A DNA stretch of 7,858 nucleotides from Bacteroidales bacterium UBA5206 (GCA_002412705.1 DHVO01000202.1:1-7858), one strand, 5' to 3'. Positions 1-6,850 are shown, numbered from the stretch's first letter. Program-made: numbers and translations. Notes: generated by a model not told the origin, from the letters alone.

Positions 1-813
1 GTGGAGGAGGTGCTGATTGCCGTTACCGGTGTGGTGAAGGTTGACTCCCGGTACCACCCGGAGAAGGAGTACCCCGTGCGCGTTGGGCTGCTCAGGGTGG
101 CCCCCACACCGTAGGTGTACGACGAGGGGTTGCTCGTGTTGTTCGTTCCGCCGTTCAGGGTGTACGTGATGCTGTAGCTGTTAGCCGTCCACTTCGCGTA
201 TAGCGTTAGCGCAGCGGTTACCATATCGGTTGCGAAGTTCCATGTGCTGGTGCAGGCGGGCTCCCTGTACCAGCCTTCGAAGGTGTGCCCCGTACGCGTT
301 GGTGGGGCGGGTGTTGCCACCGTGGTGTTGTAGCTCACCAATGCGCTGGGTACCGCGCTGCCCCCCTGGGCGTTGAAGGTCACGGTGTACTGGTTTGCCG
401 TCCACTTCGCGTACAGCGCTACTACCCCTGTGGAGGATGTGCTGATTGCCGTTACCGGTGTGGTGAAGGTTGACTCCTTGTACCACCCGGAGAAGGAGTA
501 CCCCGTGCGCGTTGGGCTGCTCAGGGTGGCCCCCACACCGTAGGTGTACGACGAGGAGTTGCTCGCACTGTTCGTTCCGCCGTTCAGGGTGTACGTGATG
601 CTGTAGCTGTTAGCCGTCCACTTCGCGTACAGCGTTAGCGCAGCGGTTACCTTGTCGGTTGTGAAGCTCCATGCGCTGGTGCAGGCGGGCTCCCTGTACC
701 AGCCTTCGAAGGTGTGCCCCGTACGCGTTGGTGGGGCGGGGCTTTCTATGGATTCTCCTTTGTTAACCGTAATAGCAATCTCTTTCCCATTATATTGCTG
801 GTTAAAGGTTACT
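1..813 (-). repeat. InlB/Listeria-Bacteroides B-repeat array
   Basis: This is the coding repeat array at the 3' part of the left RHS-like gene. Two alternating units are seen. One is about 72 residues (SYSITYTLNGG ... SPTRTGYSFSGWY ... VVALYAKWTAN). The other is about 71 residues (QYTVTFNAQGG ... PPTRTGHTFEGWYREPACTS ... LTLYAKWTAN). Together they form a 143-residue, 429-bp higher-order unit. The array fits the family signature: a TVTFN-like strand with a GG turn, PTRTG-x-x-F-x-GWY, and LYAKWT. The first unit, at the protein's N-terminal side (nt about 813 to 600), has a divergent AT-rich first half and a GC-rich second half. The array is cut by the window edge, so its copy number is unknown. 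Confidence 0.88.
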
Positions 814-3800
814 GTGCATGTGAAAATGTTTTCAATAGGTTTTTGTCCAAATAAATGGTAATCGAATCGCTTTAGAATTCTGTAGTTGTTGTCTCTTATT
901 TCGGATAGGCGCCACAAAGAGTCATAACTATAGTAGGTTGTTGTCCCATTTATATCTGTTTGTGTTGTAATACCTACACCTGGCTTGTAAGTATAGGTTG
1001 ACAAAAATGCCTTGTCTGGAACTAATGTGCGAAGTGTTGCGTTTTGTTCACTAAAGTTTTGGCGAGAGTTATTGTCGTCAAAAGAGAGAAAAAGCTCTAG
1101 TTTCTTTATTGAGTCGGATAGTGCTGGCGAAATTTCTTTATGGGAAAGATTTTCAAACTTTGCAATAGGAAGTGTTCCATTGTATCCCCAAAAGAATGAG
1201 GTTACCAAACCTGAAGCATCCTTCAACTCAACAAGTCGCCCCTTGCTATTATAATCCAAAACTACTCTTTTCTCGTAATCCGATTTTTTAAAGTTGTATT
1301 CATGAACAGATGATGGAAGTAAATAGTCACCGAAAAAGGCATGTTGTTTTGCAGTGCTCTGTATGAGTTCGTTGCCGTTATACACTTTGCTAAGGATTGG
1401 AATAGAAAGCATGTTTCGACTAATCATCTCACCAATAGTTGGTGTAGTAAATATTTCACCAAGTACAGGTAGTATGTCTTTAGCATAGAAAAATTCTGTC
1501 AAGATATAGCGATTAGACAAGAGGTTATTGACCATATCTGGCGTTGATGTGAGTTGACGTGTTGATCTGATTTGAAAATCAGAATTATAACTATAACTGG
1601 TGCTTGCCGTTGATATTATGCCAGAAGAACCATAGTAAAGAGTGTCTGTTTGTGATGTGAGTTTTTTAGTAGATAACACCTTAATGTAAGGCTGGTACGC
1701 TAAAAGATGTTTTGTTAAATCCGGTGTTGGATCTTCGTTTAGTATGATAGACCCAACGCGCATTCCAGGGATTTTATAAGTTTCCATAATAGCATAGGTA
1801 AAGCTAGTCGCTTTTACTTTTTCTCCAGAAGAACTAAAGTATTCTTCTCTGGAAAGTTGCCCTCTTAGCCGATCTTTATCATCAGATGGAATTGATAGAA
1901 AAGGACGGGCAGGTATTGTAAGGCTTGCGTTATTCCAAGTACCAATGGTATTATAACCTCCAAAATAGTCATCAGGAGTGAGTTCAAAGTGCGAAATAGT
2001 GTAGCTTTCATCGGCAAAGATCTCTTTTACTTCCCTGTAGCCTACAGGCGACCCTTGCGTTAACTCCAAATTCCCCTGATTAACATTAGTTCTATTAAAA
2101 CTTGCATCCCAGCAAAGGGCTCCTCCTAGTTCTCCCCCCTGTAGAACTCCTCGAATGTATCGGTAGTTGCTATAACTTGGAATGAGGTTCATCCTCACCC
2201 CACTTGACCAATTGGGCTTTGACGAAAGAGTGTATTCGTAGCCTGTAAATCCAATTAGGTTTCCCTTTTCATCGTAACTTGAAAGCCTTTTAATCCGTAA
2301 TCCTCCAGCGTATTCGTACATATTGTTTGGCTGATTCACACTAGGTGGTATTAGATATTCAATACTTCCTTCTGCAAGGAAAGGGTTATCTATAGAAGGA
2401 GTGGATTTTGGCTCAAGTTTTAGTTTGTAAATACCTTTAGCCATTATTTTTATCTCGGAAGAGGTGTTGTTGCATACCGAAAATAGGTGATTACCACTTT
2501 GGTTTAGAATATTGACTTTTAGTTGTTCATGGTTTAAGGATGCATTAAAGGTCACTGCCATGTCCTTGTATAGTTCAAATTCTGTATAAGTGTTAGGCAA
2601 TTCGGTGGAGTAGTTCCACCTAACCAATCTTTTATTAAAATCATTGGGTGCTTCTCCTTCCTCAATATCCTTTAGTTCGCTTCCCTCATAGAAAGAAGAA
2701 TAGCTATGGGGTTCATACTCAAACTGAGTGTATCCCTTGGTGGGATAGATGATTTTACTAAGTGTTCCTGCCCTCATGAAAAGCCCTGTTTTATCAGGAC
2801 TAAGAATTGCTCCATCATAGTAAACGCCGTTTTCTGTCATGGCGGGAACATTGCTTTGTTTCAATTCGTTTTGCGCCATTCCGTTAAAAAAGCCCCAGTA
2901 ATCTTGCTGATAAGAGTTGCGGGCAGGTAGTCCATCGTAATACTCAAAGGAGTGGGTATAACCATCAGCTGCATTAACGGGCTTCATGGTTATGCTGTCC
3001 AAACGTAAACGCAGTGATAAAAAGTCCTCCTCGTTCCCTGAGTTGAAATAGCTGTACCCAAGATTGAACAATAAAGGAGTGGAGTAACTATTTTTAATCT
3101 CAATTGAACTCAGTTTGCAGCCATTCTGCTCGCCAAAAGCAATGTTGGGTAGGTCTTGCCTACTTTCGGTATAAAACTTAATTGTGATATTTGTACCAGA
3201 GATACTGTCCAAAACAAAACCTTTTGCTTCCACTAAGTTTTTGCTCCGGATAAAAACACTTTTGTTAGTTGAACCGAAAATTTGCTCATAAGTATCAGTC
3301 ATTCGTATGTCATAGATCTCTGTGTTCTTTTTGTAAAAGAAGAGTACCTCGTCAATAGAGTTTTGATCCCAAATTCGTGTTAAGTACCATGTTGAGGTGT
3401 AGGTGTGTGTAGGCGATGTGGTGAAATACCCATAGTTTGAAGAGGAACCAGAAATAGTTGTAACCTGATTTTGTAACTCAAATTCATATACAATCCCCTT
3501 GTAATCGGTTGCTCTAAAGCTTCTATTGTTGGGGTTATATTCAATCGTTATATTGGCGTGGGATTCAATATGGCATTTCTCCATATAAGGATCAATATAA
3601 AATGTACCAGAGAATCCCATAAAGTTGAAACTGTACACATCGGGTTCATACTCCGCAAAAGATCCACAGGCATGCCATAAATCGGAAAGGGTTGGGGTAA
3701 ATGAAAAAAGTTCGGACTGATAGCCATTGGGGTCAGGTAACATTTTTCCATAGTCTAAATAAGCACCCGTTTCTTCATCAGGTAGCCCTACTGTGGTTCT

Positions 3801-4130
3801 TGTTATAATGCCACCAGCGTTCAAACTCCAGCCAAGGCCAACCCAACTAGCCGTTTCCTCCACTCTTATGCCAGATGCGTGATAACTTAGTGATATAGGA
3901 ACACCAATATTGCCCTCTTTAAATTCGTAAAGCGGAATAGAAACACTCGGGATACCAGTGTATTTGCTAATGGGAACTGAACCGTATTTTCCTAATGCAG
4001 CCTCCGTTGGAGGTGGGGGTATCACGTTTACATCAGGCATGCTGACTTTTATTTCATCCTGAGCTACAATAAAACAACTATGGCTAATTCCGATAAGAAT
4101 AAAACCAACTATAAAAAATCGAATCTTCAT
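1..4130 (-). CDS. RHS-like secreted protein with C-terminal InlB-type B-repeats (3' end beyond window)
   Basis: I translated this frame by hand from the ATG at 4130 to the left edge: 1376 codons with no stop, so the gene continues outside the window. The N-terminus (MKIRFFIVGFILIG...) is a signal peptide, probably cleaved after IVAQ near residue 24. Next come landmarks of the large Bacteroidota RHS-like family: ALGKYG and YTGIPSVSIPLYEF, then SYHASGIRVEETASWVGLGW (about residues 45-105), DYWGFFNG (410-417), YPTKGYTQFEY (462-472), GGLRIKR (609-615), FFWGYNG (979-985), and YTYKPGVGITTQTDINGTT followed by YYSYDSLWRL (1046-1075). After residue 1100 the protein becomes tandem InlB/Listeria-Bacteroides repeats ending in LYAKWTAN. 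No RHS-associated core or toxin tip is visible; either could lie beyond the edge. The family is normally exported, and repeats of this kind usually occur in surface proteins, so an adhesive or surface role is an inference. Start chosen because the signal peptide follows it directly; no Shine-Dalgarno is evident. Confidence 0.88.
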   Translation of the reverse strand, partial: MKIRFFIVGFILIGISHSCFIVAQDEIKVSMPDVNVIPPPPTEAALGKYGSVPISKYTGIPSVSIPLYEFKEGNIGVPISLSYHASGIRVEETASWVGLGWSLNAGGIITRTTVGLPDEETGAYLDYGKMLPDPNGYQSELFSFTPTLSDLWHACGSFAEYEPDVYSFNFMGFSGTFYIDPYMEKCHIESHANITIEYNPNNRSFRATDYKGIVYEFELQNQVTTISGSSSNYGYFTTSPTHTYTSTWYLTRIWDQNSIDEVLFFYKKNTEIYDIRMTDTYEQIFGSTNKSVFIRSKNLVEAKGFVLDSISGTNITIKFYTESRQDLPNIAFGEQNGCKLSSIEIKNSYSTPLLFNLGYSYFNSGNEEDFLSLRLRLDSITMKPVNAADGYTHSFEYYDGLPARNSYQQDYWGFFNGMAQNELKQSNVPAMTENGVYYDGAILSPDKTGLFMRAGTLSKIIYPTKGYTQFEYEPHSYSSFYEGSELKDIEEGEAPNDFNKRLVRWNYSTELPNTYTEFELYKDMAVTFNASLNHEQLKVNILNQSGNHLFSVCNNTSSEIKIMAKGIYKLKLEPKSTPSIDNPFLAEGSIEYLIPPSVNQPNNMYEYAGGLRIKRLSSYDEKGNLIGFTGYEYTLSSKPNWSSGVRMNLIPSYSNYRYIRGVLQGGELGGALCWDASFNRTNVNQGNLELTQGSPVGYREVKEIFADESYTISHFELTPDDYFGGYNTIGTWNNASLTIPARPFLSIPSDDKDRLRGQLSREEYFSSSGEKVKATSFTYAIMETYKIPGMRVGSIILNEDPTPDLTKHLLAYQPYIKVLSTKKLTSQTDTLYYGSSGIISTASTSYSYNSDFQIRSTRQLTSTPDMVNNLLSNRYILTEFFYAKDILPVLGEIFTTPTIGEMISRNMLSIPILSKVYNGNELIQSTAKQHAFFGDYLLPSSVHEYNFKKSDYEKRVVLDYNSKGRLVELKDASGLVTSFFWGYNGTLPIAKFENLSHKEISPALSDSIKKLELFLSFDDNNSRQNFSEQNATLRTLVPDKAFLSTYTYKPGVGITTQTDINGTTTYYSYDSLWRLSEIRDNNYRILKRFDYHLFGQKPIENIFTCTVTFNQQYNGKEIAITVNKGESIESPAPPTRTGHTFEGWYREPACTSAWSFTTDKVTAALTLYAKWTANSYSITYTLNGGTNSASNSSSYTYGVGATLSSPTRTGYSFSGWYKESTFTTPVTAISTSSTGVVALYAKWTANQYTVTFNAQGGSAVPSALVSYNTTVATPAPPTRTGHTFEGWYREPACTSTWNFATDMVTAALTLYAKWTANSYSITYTLNGGTNNTSNPSSYTYGVGATLSSPTRTGYSFSGWYRESTFTTPVTAISTSS
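430..738 (-). repeat. Copy of 429-bp super-repeat (partner of nt 1-309)
   Basis: Nucleotides 430 to about 738 match 1 to about 309 at a constant offset of 429 bp, with about 13 differences counted by eye (roughly 96% identity). The differences cluster in a few places, for example the residues after TLNGGTN (NTSNPSS in one copy, SASNSSS in the other). The offset is a multiple of three, so gain or loss of a unit keeps the reading frame. Confidence 0.85.
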
Positions 4131-4585
4131 TATCTTTTGGTGTATAAAAAATTTCACTTATATTAATCCTGCTAAAATTAGTACCGCAAGATTAAAGACG
4201 ACAATCGTAATTCGTCAAATTTCCTCTAGCATCAGTAAATAACTTTCTATTTAAGCATAGATTTATAGATAAGGAGAGAATCAACGGACATAGGAACAGG
4301 AGGTGTAGTAAATCTTTTTTCATAGTTTAAATGCTATTAAAGTTTATTCAATTCTTTGCAGAGAGCCTATTCTTTACTGTATCCTTATATTTCTCCCTTA
4401 AGCTATTCTTCTAAAAACGGTATAGAATTTTCTATGCAAATTTTAAATGAAATTAACTGTTTTTGGGTAACCCGCAAAGCATACTTAACGATAAGTTCAC
4501 CTCGTCTAAATCGTTAGTGACTCACATTTAGGGGTTTGTGTAAATAATTAGCAAAAATATGTTATGCAGCACGTTGCCCGGATTT
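4131..4585. other. AT-rich intergenic region
   Basis: 455 bases with no reading frame that resembles a gene on either strand and no recognisable tRNA or other RNA gene. It holds the promoter candidate at 4187-4219. A 7-bp inverted repeat (TAACGAT at 4486-4492 and its complement at 4510-4516, 17-base loop) is too weak to call. No terminator with a U-tract was seen after the gspF fragment that reads into this region. Confidence 0.6.
4187..4219 (-). promoter_or_regulatory. Possible Bacteroidota-type promoter for the left RHS-like gene
   Basis: On the minus strand, TTTG (4216-4219) is followed after 21 bases by TAATCTTG (4187-4194). The latter is one mismatch from the Bacteroidota -7 consensus TAnnTTTG, and the spacing is close to the usual one. 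It ends 56 bases before the ATG at 4130. The motif is short and the region is AT-rich, so this is a weak call. Confidence 0.3.
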
Positions 4586-5035
4586 TTAGCCCCCAAACGA
4601 AGTGCTCAGCTGGAATAGGGGGAGGTACATGGCAATGAGAATCACCCCAACAAGAATACCTACAAGAATTATGAGGATAGGCTCTATTAGGCTGCTTAAA
4701 AGGCTCACGCTGCTCTCCAGCTCGGCGGTGTACTGCTTGCTTAGCTCGTTAAAAACCACATCCATTTTATTAACCTCTTCGGCTACCCGAATTAGCGCAA
4801 CCATTTTACGCTCGAAGATAGGGAACCGAGCCATCGTGGTGCTAAGGGTATCGCCCTTTAGTATGCCAGCTGCTATTGCTCTAAGCGCCTCTTCGTAGGG
4901 GTAGTACCCTATCATCCGCTCAACCAGGTCTATGGCTCTTAGCATGGGGACATGTGCAGAAACAAGTAGGGTCATGGATTGACAGAACCGAGCAGAGTAA
5001 AGTTTGGTGGTAAAGCCATTTATTATGGGGGGCAT
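4586..5035 (-). pseudogene. gspF: Type II secretion/type IV pilus F-family (GspF/PilC) protein, C-terminal fragment
   Basis: The 149 codons match the second T2SSF domain of the inner-membrane platform protein of type II secretion and type IV pilus systems. The visible pattern is KLYSARFCQSMTLLVSAHVP with a following AI (GspF: ARF.rtl..Ll.aGvpl..Al), then LKGDTLSTTMARFPIFERKM, an AEEVN stretch where many homologues have GEExG, and ELESSVSLLSSLIEPI followed by a long hydrophobic helix (about 115-143) ending YLPLFQL. Intact members are about 400 residues with two such domains. Here homology starts at the first residue, an in-frame TAA lies seven codons before the ATG, and the other two minus-strand frames just upstream are also closed, so the first domain is missing. 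The C-terminus is complete. I infer a 5'-truncated, probably non-functional remnant; no other secretion genes are nearby. Confidence 0.8.
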
Positions 5036-5441
5036 CGCTACGGTTCCTTGTTTTTAGCTGGTTTTAACTTTTATTGTTTGCTTTCTATACGTAGAGATAC
5101 GCTCTGTAGCTGTGTTCCGTTGTTCCGCGGGCTAAGCCTGCAAGAATAAACTAGGCCGCGTTGTAACCACTGCCAAATGGGATGTCTAGGGCTTTAGAGC
5201 CTCTGCCTAATACGTGAGAATCAGCGAGGGGAAAGGCAAGATGAGCACGCTAAACATCATCAGGCACAAACTGCTTTCCATAATATTTGTTGTATTCATA
5301 TATCATCCTGCGAATACTCACTGTACCAATCAGACTGTTATTGTGAGGGGCATGTCGTTGTGGCAAAGGGTAGCGGATTTTTTACTTTTATCTTAGGATA
5401 CCGAACATGGGAATACAGGGCTTTGGAGCCTCAGGCGAACG
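5036..5441. other. Noncoding joint between gspF and birA fragments, with repeats
   Basis: About 400 bases separate the truncated 5' ends of the divergent gspF and birA fragments. I see no convincing gene. A 60-codon plus-strand frame from a GTG at 5214 has no recognisable motif. The stretch from about 5110 to 5260 is rich in small potential stems, for example GCGGGC-TAA-GCCTGC near 5137 and GGCT-TTAG-AGCC near 5190. It has the look of a structured RNA or mobile-element remnant, but I cannot identify a family. It also contains a repeat related to the one that borders birA (see 5177-5203 and 5407-5443). Confidence 0.5.
5177..5203 (+). repeat. Short dispersed repeat, copy A
   Basis: ATGGGA, six variable bases, then GGGCTTTAGAGCCTC. 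The same arrangement, ATGGGA, five bases, GGGCTTTGGAGCCTC, occurs at 5407-5432 with one mismatch in the 15-base part. The core GGCT...AGCC can form a 4-bp stem. Confidence 0.55.
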
Positions 5442-5443
5442 GG
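5407..5443 (+). repeat. Short dispersed repeat, copy B, abutting birA fragment
   Basis: This combines the copy-A motif (5407-5432) with the 18-base word GAGCCTCAGGCGAACGGG (5426-5443). That word recurs exactly, in the same orientation, at 6214-6231. Recognisable birA coding sequence begins at its right edge (GGTATCCTG at 5442). Confidence 0.75.
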
Positions 5444-5843
5444 TATCCTGATTGAGAATAGCATTAGTGGCTCCTCCTTTGGCTTTTCCATTGTTGGCAT
5501 TGGGGTTAACGTTAACCAATCCAGCTTTTCACTGGATTTGCCAAACCCGGCATCGTTAAGGCTGCTTACTGGTAAAACCTTTGGGTTGCCTGTTGAACTC
5601 GATAAACTTCTTAAGTGTATTGGCTTTTGGTACGATACGCTAAGTTCCGGTAACACCTCTAAGGTTGTTGATTCCTATTTAGGCTCTCTATATCGTAGGA
5701 TGGATTGGTTTAGCTATCGCGATGCTAATGGTGTGTTTGAGGCTAGGATAAAGTGGGTAAAACCCTCTGGTGAGCTTGTTCTTGAATTGGCCGATGGCTC
5801 AACCCGCGAGTACCTGTTTAAGGAGGTTTCCTTTGTTCTGTAG
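5442..5843 (+). pseudogene. birA: Biotin-protein ligase, C-terminal fragment
   Basis: Reading in frame from GGT ATC CTG (5442) gives GILIENSISGS and SIVGIGVNVNQ, then NPASLRLLTGK, YLGSLYRR and a terminal EVSFVL, 133 residues to the TAG at 5841. This is the second half of the catalytic domain plus the small C-terminal domain of biotin-[acetyl-CoA carboxylase] ligase, which makes biotinoyl-AMP and transfers biotin to carboxyl-carrier proteins in the cytoplasm. Bacteroidota enzymes are usually about 240-260 residues. The glycine/arginine-rich biotin/ATP loop and the KWPND motif, which should precede GILIEN, are absent. Upstream the frame reads unrelated repeat sequence (EHGNTGLWSLRRT) back to a TAG at 5394-5396. 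It is a 5'-truncated remnant and cannot be catalytic. A TTG at 5538 opens a shorter frame of no evident significance. Confidence 0.85.
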
Positions 5844-5862
5844 CAACCTGTTTGTCGCATAA

Positions 5863-5904
5863 AAAACGCGGATATACTCTACTGTGTAGGGATATCCGCG
5901 TTTT
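5863..5904. terminator. Strong bidirectional terminator between birA and SRPBCC fragments
   Basis: A 13-bp perfect stem (AAAACGCGGATAT at 5863-5875 with its complement at 5892-5904) continues, after one bulged A, into CTCTAC-TGT-GTAGGG (one G-U pair) with a 3-base loop. The hairpin is followed by T-rich tracts in both directions: TTTT then AAAATTTT on the plus strand, TTTTTT on the minus strand. Its place between two convergent 3' ends fits a shared terminator inherited with the original gene pair. Confidence 0.85.
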
Positions 5905-5919
5905 AAAATTTTGGTGTTG

Positions 5920-6102
5920 CTATCGGTTAAACGCCATTGCAATTTGATCGGCCATGGCATCAATTCCCTTTTGCAGCTTATCCTTTAGGAGCATTTTCAT
6001 CATCATGTTAAGCTCTGCTTTTACCGTAATCTTCATGCGGGTGTCGTATGGGGCAACCTGTTTTAGCTGTATCCAAAGGTTAAAGTCAAGAGGTGCACCA
6101 TC
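5920..6102 (-). pseudogene. SRPBCC (START-like) family protein, C-terminal fragment
   Basis: The last 60 codons, from DGAPLDFNLWIQLKQV to DKLQKGIDAMADQIAMAFNR and a TAG at 5920-5922, resemble the C-terminus of small Bacteroidota SRPBCC/polyketide-cyclase-like proteins. The features seen are a strand with FxLWIQLK, then a DTRMKITVKAELNMMMKM strand-to-helix transition, and a closing amphipathic helix. Such proteins are about 130-145 residues with a helix-grip fold that binds hydrophobic ligands; their precise role is generally unknown. An open frame continues upstream to 6291, but that part encodes a Lys/Pro/Arg-rich sequence over the repeat and hairpin region and overlaps the end of the next gene. 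I take homology to stop near 6102 and the gene to be 5'-truncated. Confidence 0.65.
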
Positions 6103-6244
6103 GGGACATGCCAAACAGGGTTTCCCTTTTCCTTTACTTACACCAAGGCGAAGCCTTGAGGAATAATCGGACGGCGGTACAACCGCCGCCCAAGGCGGGA
6201 AGAATGAACGTTTGAGCCTCAGGCGAACGGGGGATGTGAGTCGA
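6103..6244. other. Noncoding hairpin-rich joint
   Basis: This links the truncated SRPBCC fragment to the stop codon of the putative immunity gene. It contains small perfect stems with 3-base loops: CAAGGC-GAA-GCCTTG (6144-6158), CGGCGGT-ACA-ACCGCCG (6172-6188), and CCGCC-CAA-GGCGG (6186-6198, sharing bases with the previous one). An imperfect stem over the 18-bp direct repeat (6209-6229) follows. None has a U-tract, so they are not obvious terminators. No gene is supported here. Confidence 0.6.
6214..6231 (+). repeat. 18-bp direct repeat, copy C
   Basis: GAGCCTCAGGCGAACGGG, identical in sequence and orientation to 5426-5443 and 788 bp from it. It begins about 14 bases downstream of the stop of the putative immunity gene (reading that gene's strand). 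With its flanks it forms an imperfect stem: CGTT...AACG, then GCC-TCA-GGC. Confidence 0.85.
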
Positions 6245-6850
6245 TTATAACTTAGGATAATCAAACAAAGCAACTCGTAGTTTTTTATCAATAAAATAAA
6301 GTTGTATCAAGCCACCATGTACATCGTCTAAATATAGACAGTCCCATCTACTATCATCAATTGAACTAAACTCTTCTGATATTTCTTTAGCAAAAGCTGG
6401 ATGCTTATTTTTTTCTTTGTATGAATGAGGAAAAGTTACTGCTGCATCCTTCAATGTAAATTTGCTATTTAATGAATACTTGTCAGTCATAATAAGAGTA
6501 TTAGGATTGTCAAAGATGACAGAGATTAATCCAATCCTACCATTGAATAAAGCAAATCTATAATCTCCATATTCTAATAAATCATACTTTATTAGTTTTC
6601 GATTCTCTTTATCAAAAATTCCTCCTCCATTCTTTATCAGTGTATCTGGATTTCCGGCATTCTTGAAAAAATAGCTAGAATCAATATCATATGTCAAGAT
6701 ATCGTTAAAGCACCTGGCTTTTGCAATGTCCAATGTGTCGGCCTGTTCTTCATTCAAACGCTCTACATCAGTTGCAGCAGAACAGTTAAGCGAAAAAATT
6801 GCAACTAATATTATTAATATTTTACTTGTATTTCCCATATAAAAAGTCAT
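6245..6850 (-). CDS. Putative exported immunity protein paired with the RHS tip
   Basis: The product has 201 residues from the ATG at 6850, or 197 from a second ATG at 6838 that puts the hydrophobic signal segment (ILIILVAIFSL) closer to the start; I cannot decide between them. The signal peptide is probably cleaved near CSA-ATD. The sequence SLNC is a poor lipobox because of Asn at -1, so lipoprotein status is doubtful. The mature part is acidic and rich in Asp, Tyr and Phe, with Cys47 and Cys171, and ends WDCLYLDDVHGGLIQLYF then DKKLRVALFDYPKL. I recognise no family. It overlaps the 3' end of the RHS gene by 29 bases (17 from the second ATG), suggesting translational coupling. A small gene directly after an RHS tip is the classic position for an immunity gene. 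Export would place protection in the envelope. The DNA is AT-rich, like the tip. The immunity role is inferred from position only. Confidence 0.65.
   Translation of the reverse strand: MTFYMGNTSKILIILVAIFSLNCSAATDVERLNEEQADTLDIAKARCFNDILTYDIDSSYFFKNAGNPDTLIKNGGGIFDKENRKLIKYDLLEYGDYRFALFNGRIGLISVIFDNPNTLIMTDKYSLNSKFTLKDAAVTFPHSYKEKNKHPAFAKEISEEFSSIDDSRWDCLYLDDVHGGLIQLYFIDKKLRVALFDYPKL

Noticed and set aside
181..486. Minus-strand open frame within the B-repeat region
   Set aside because: It lies in another frame of the same strand inside the RHS-like gene. The repeat frame carries the family motifs, and this one is an artefact of low stop density in GC-rich repeats.
1..740. CRISPR-like or noncoding tandem repeats
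   Set aside because: The repeat period is 429 bp and the whole array is one open frame encoding B-repeat motifs, so it is a coding repeat.
4486..4516. 7-bp inverted repeat TAACGAT / ATCGTTA
   Set aside because: Short stem with a 17-base loop and no U-tract or neighbouring operator pattern; expected by chance in AT-rich DNA.
4602..4898. Plus-strand frame of 98 codons opposite the gspF fragment
   Set aside because: Antisense shadow of the F-family coding sequence, with a composition typical of a reverse complement (Ser/Ile/Arg-rich, no motif).
5214..5396. Plus-strand 60-codon frame with a hydrophobic stretch
   Set aside because: GTG start without ribosome-binding sequence, no recognisable motif, located among repeats in a joint between gene fragments.
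5920..6291. Full 123-codon minus-strand frame as a single gene
   Set aside because: Only the last 60 or so codons look like a protein family. The rest reads through hairpins and the direct repeat and overlaps the end of the putative immunity gene in another frame.
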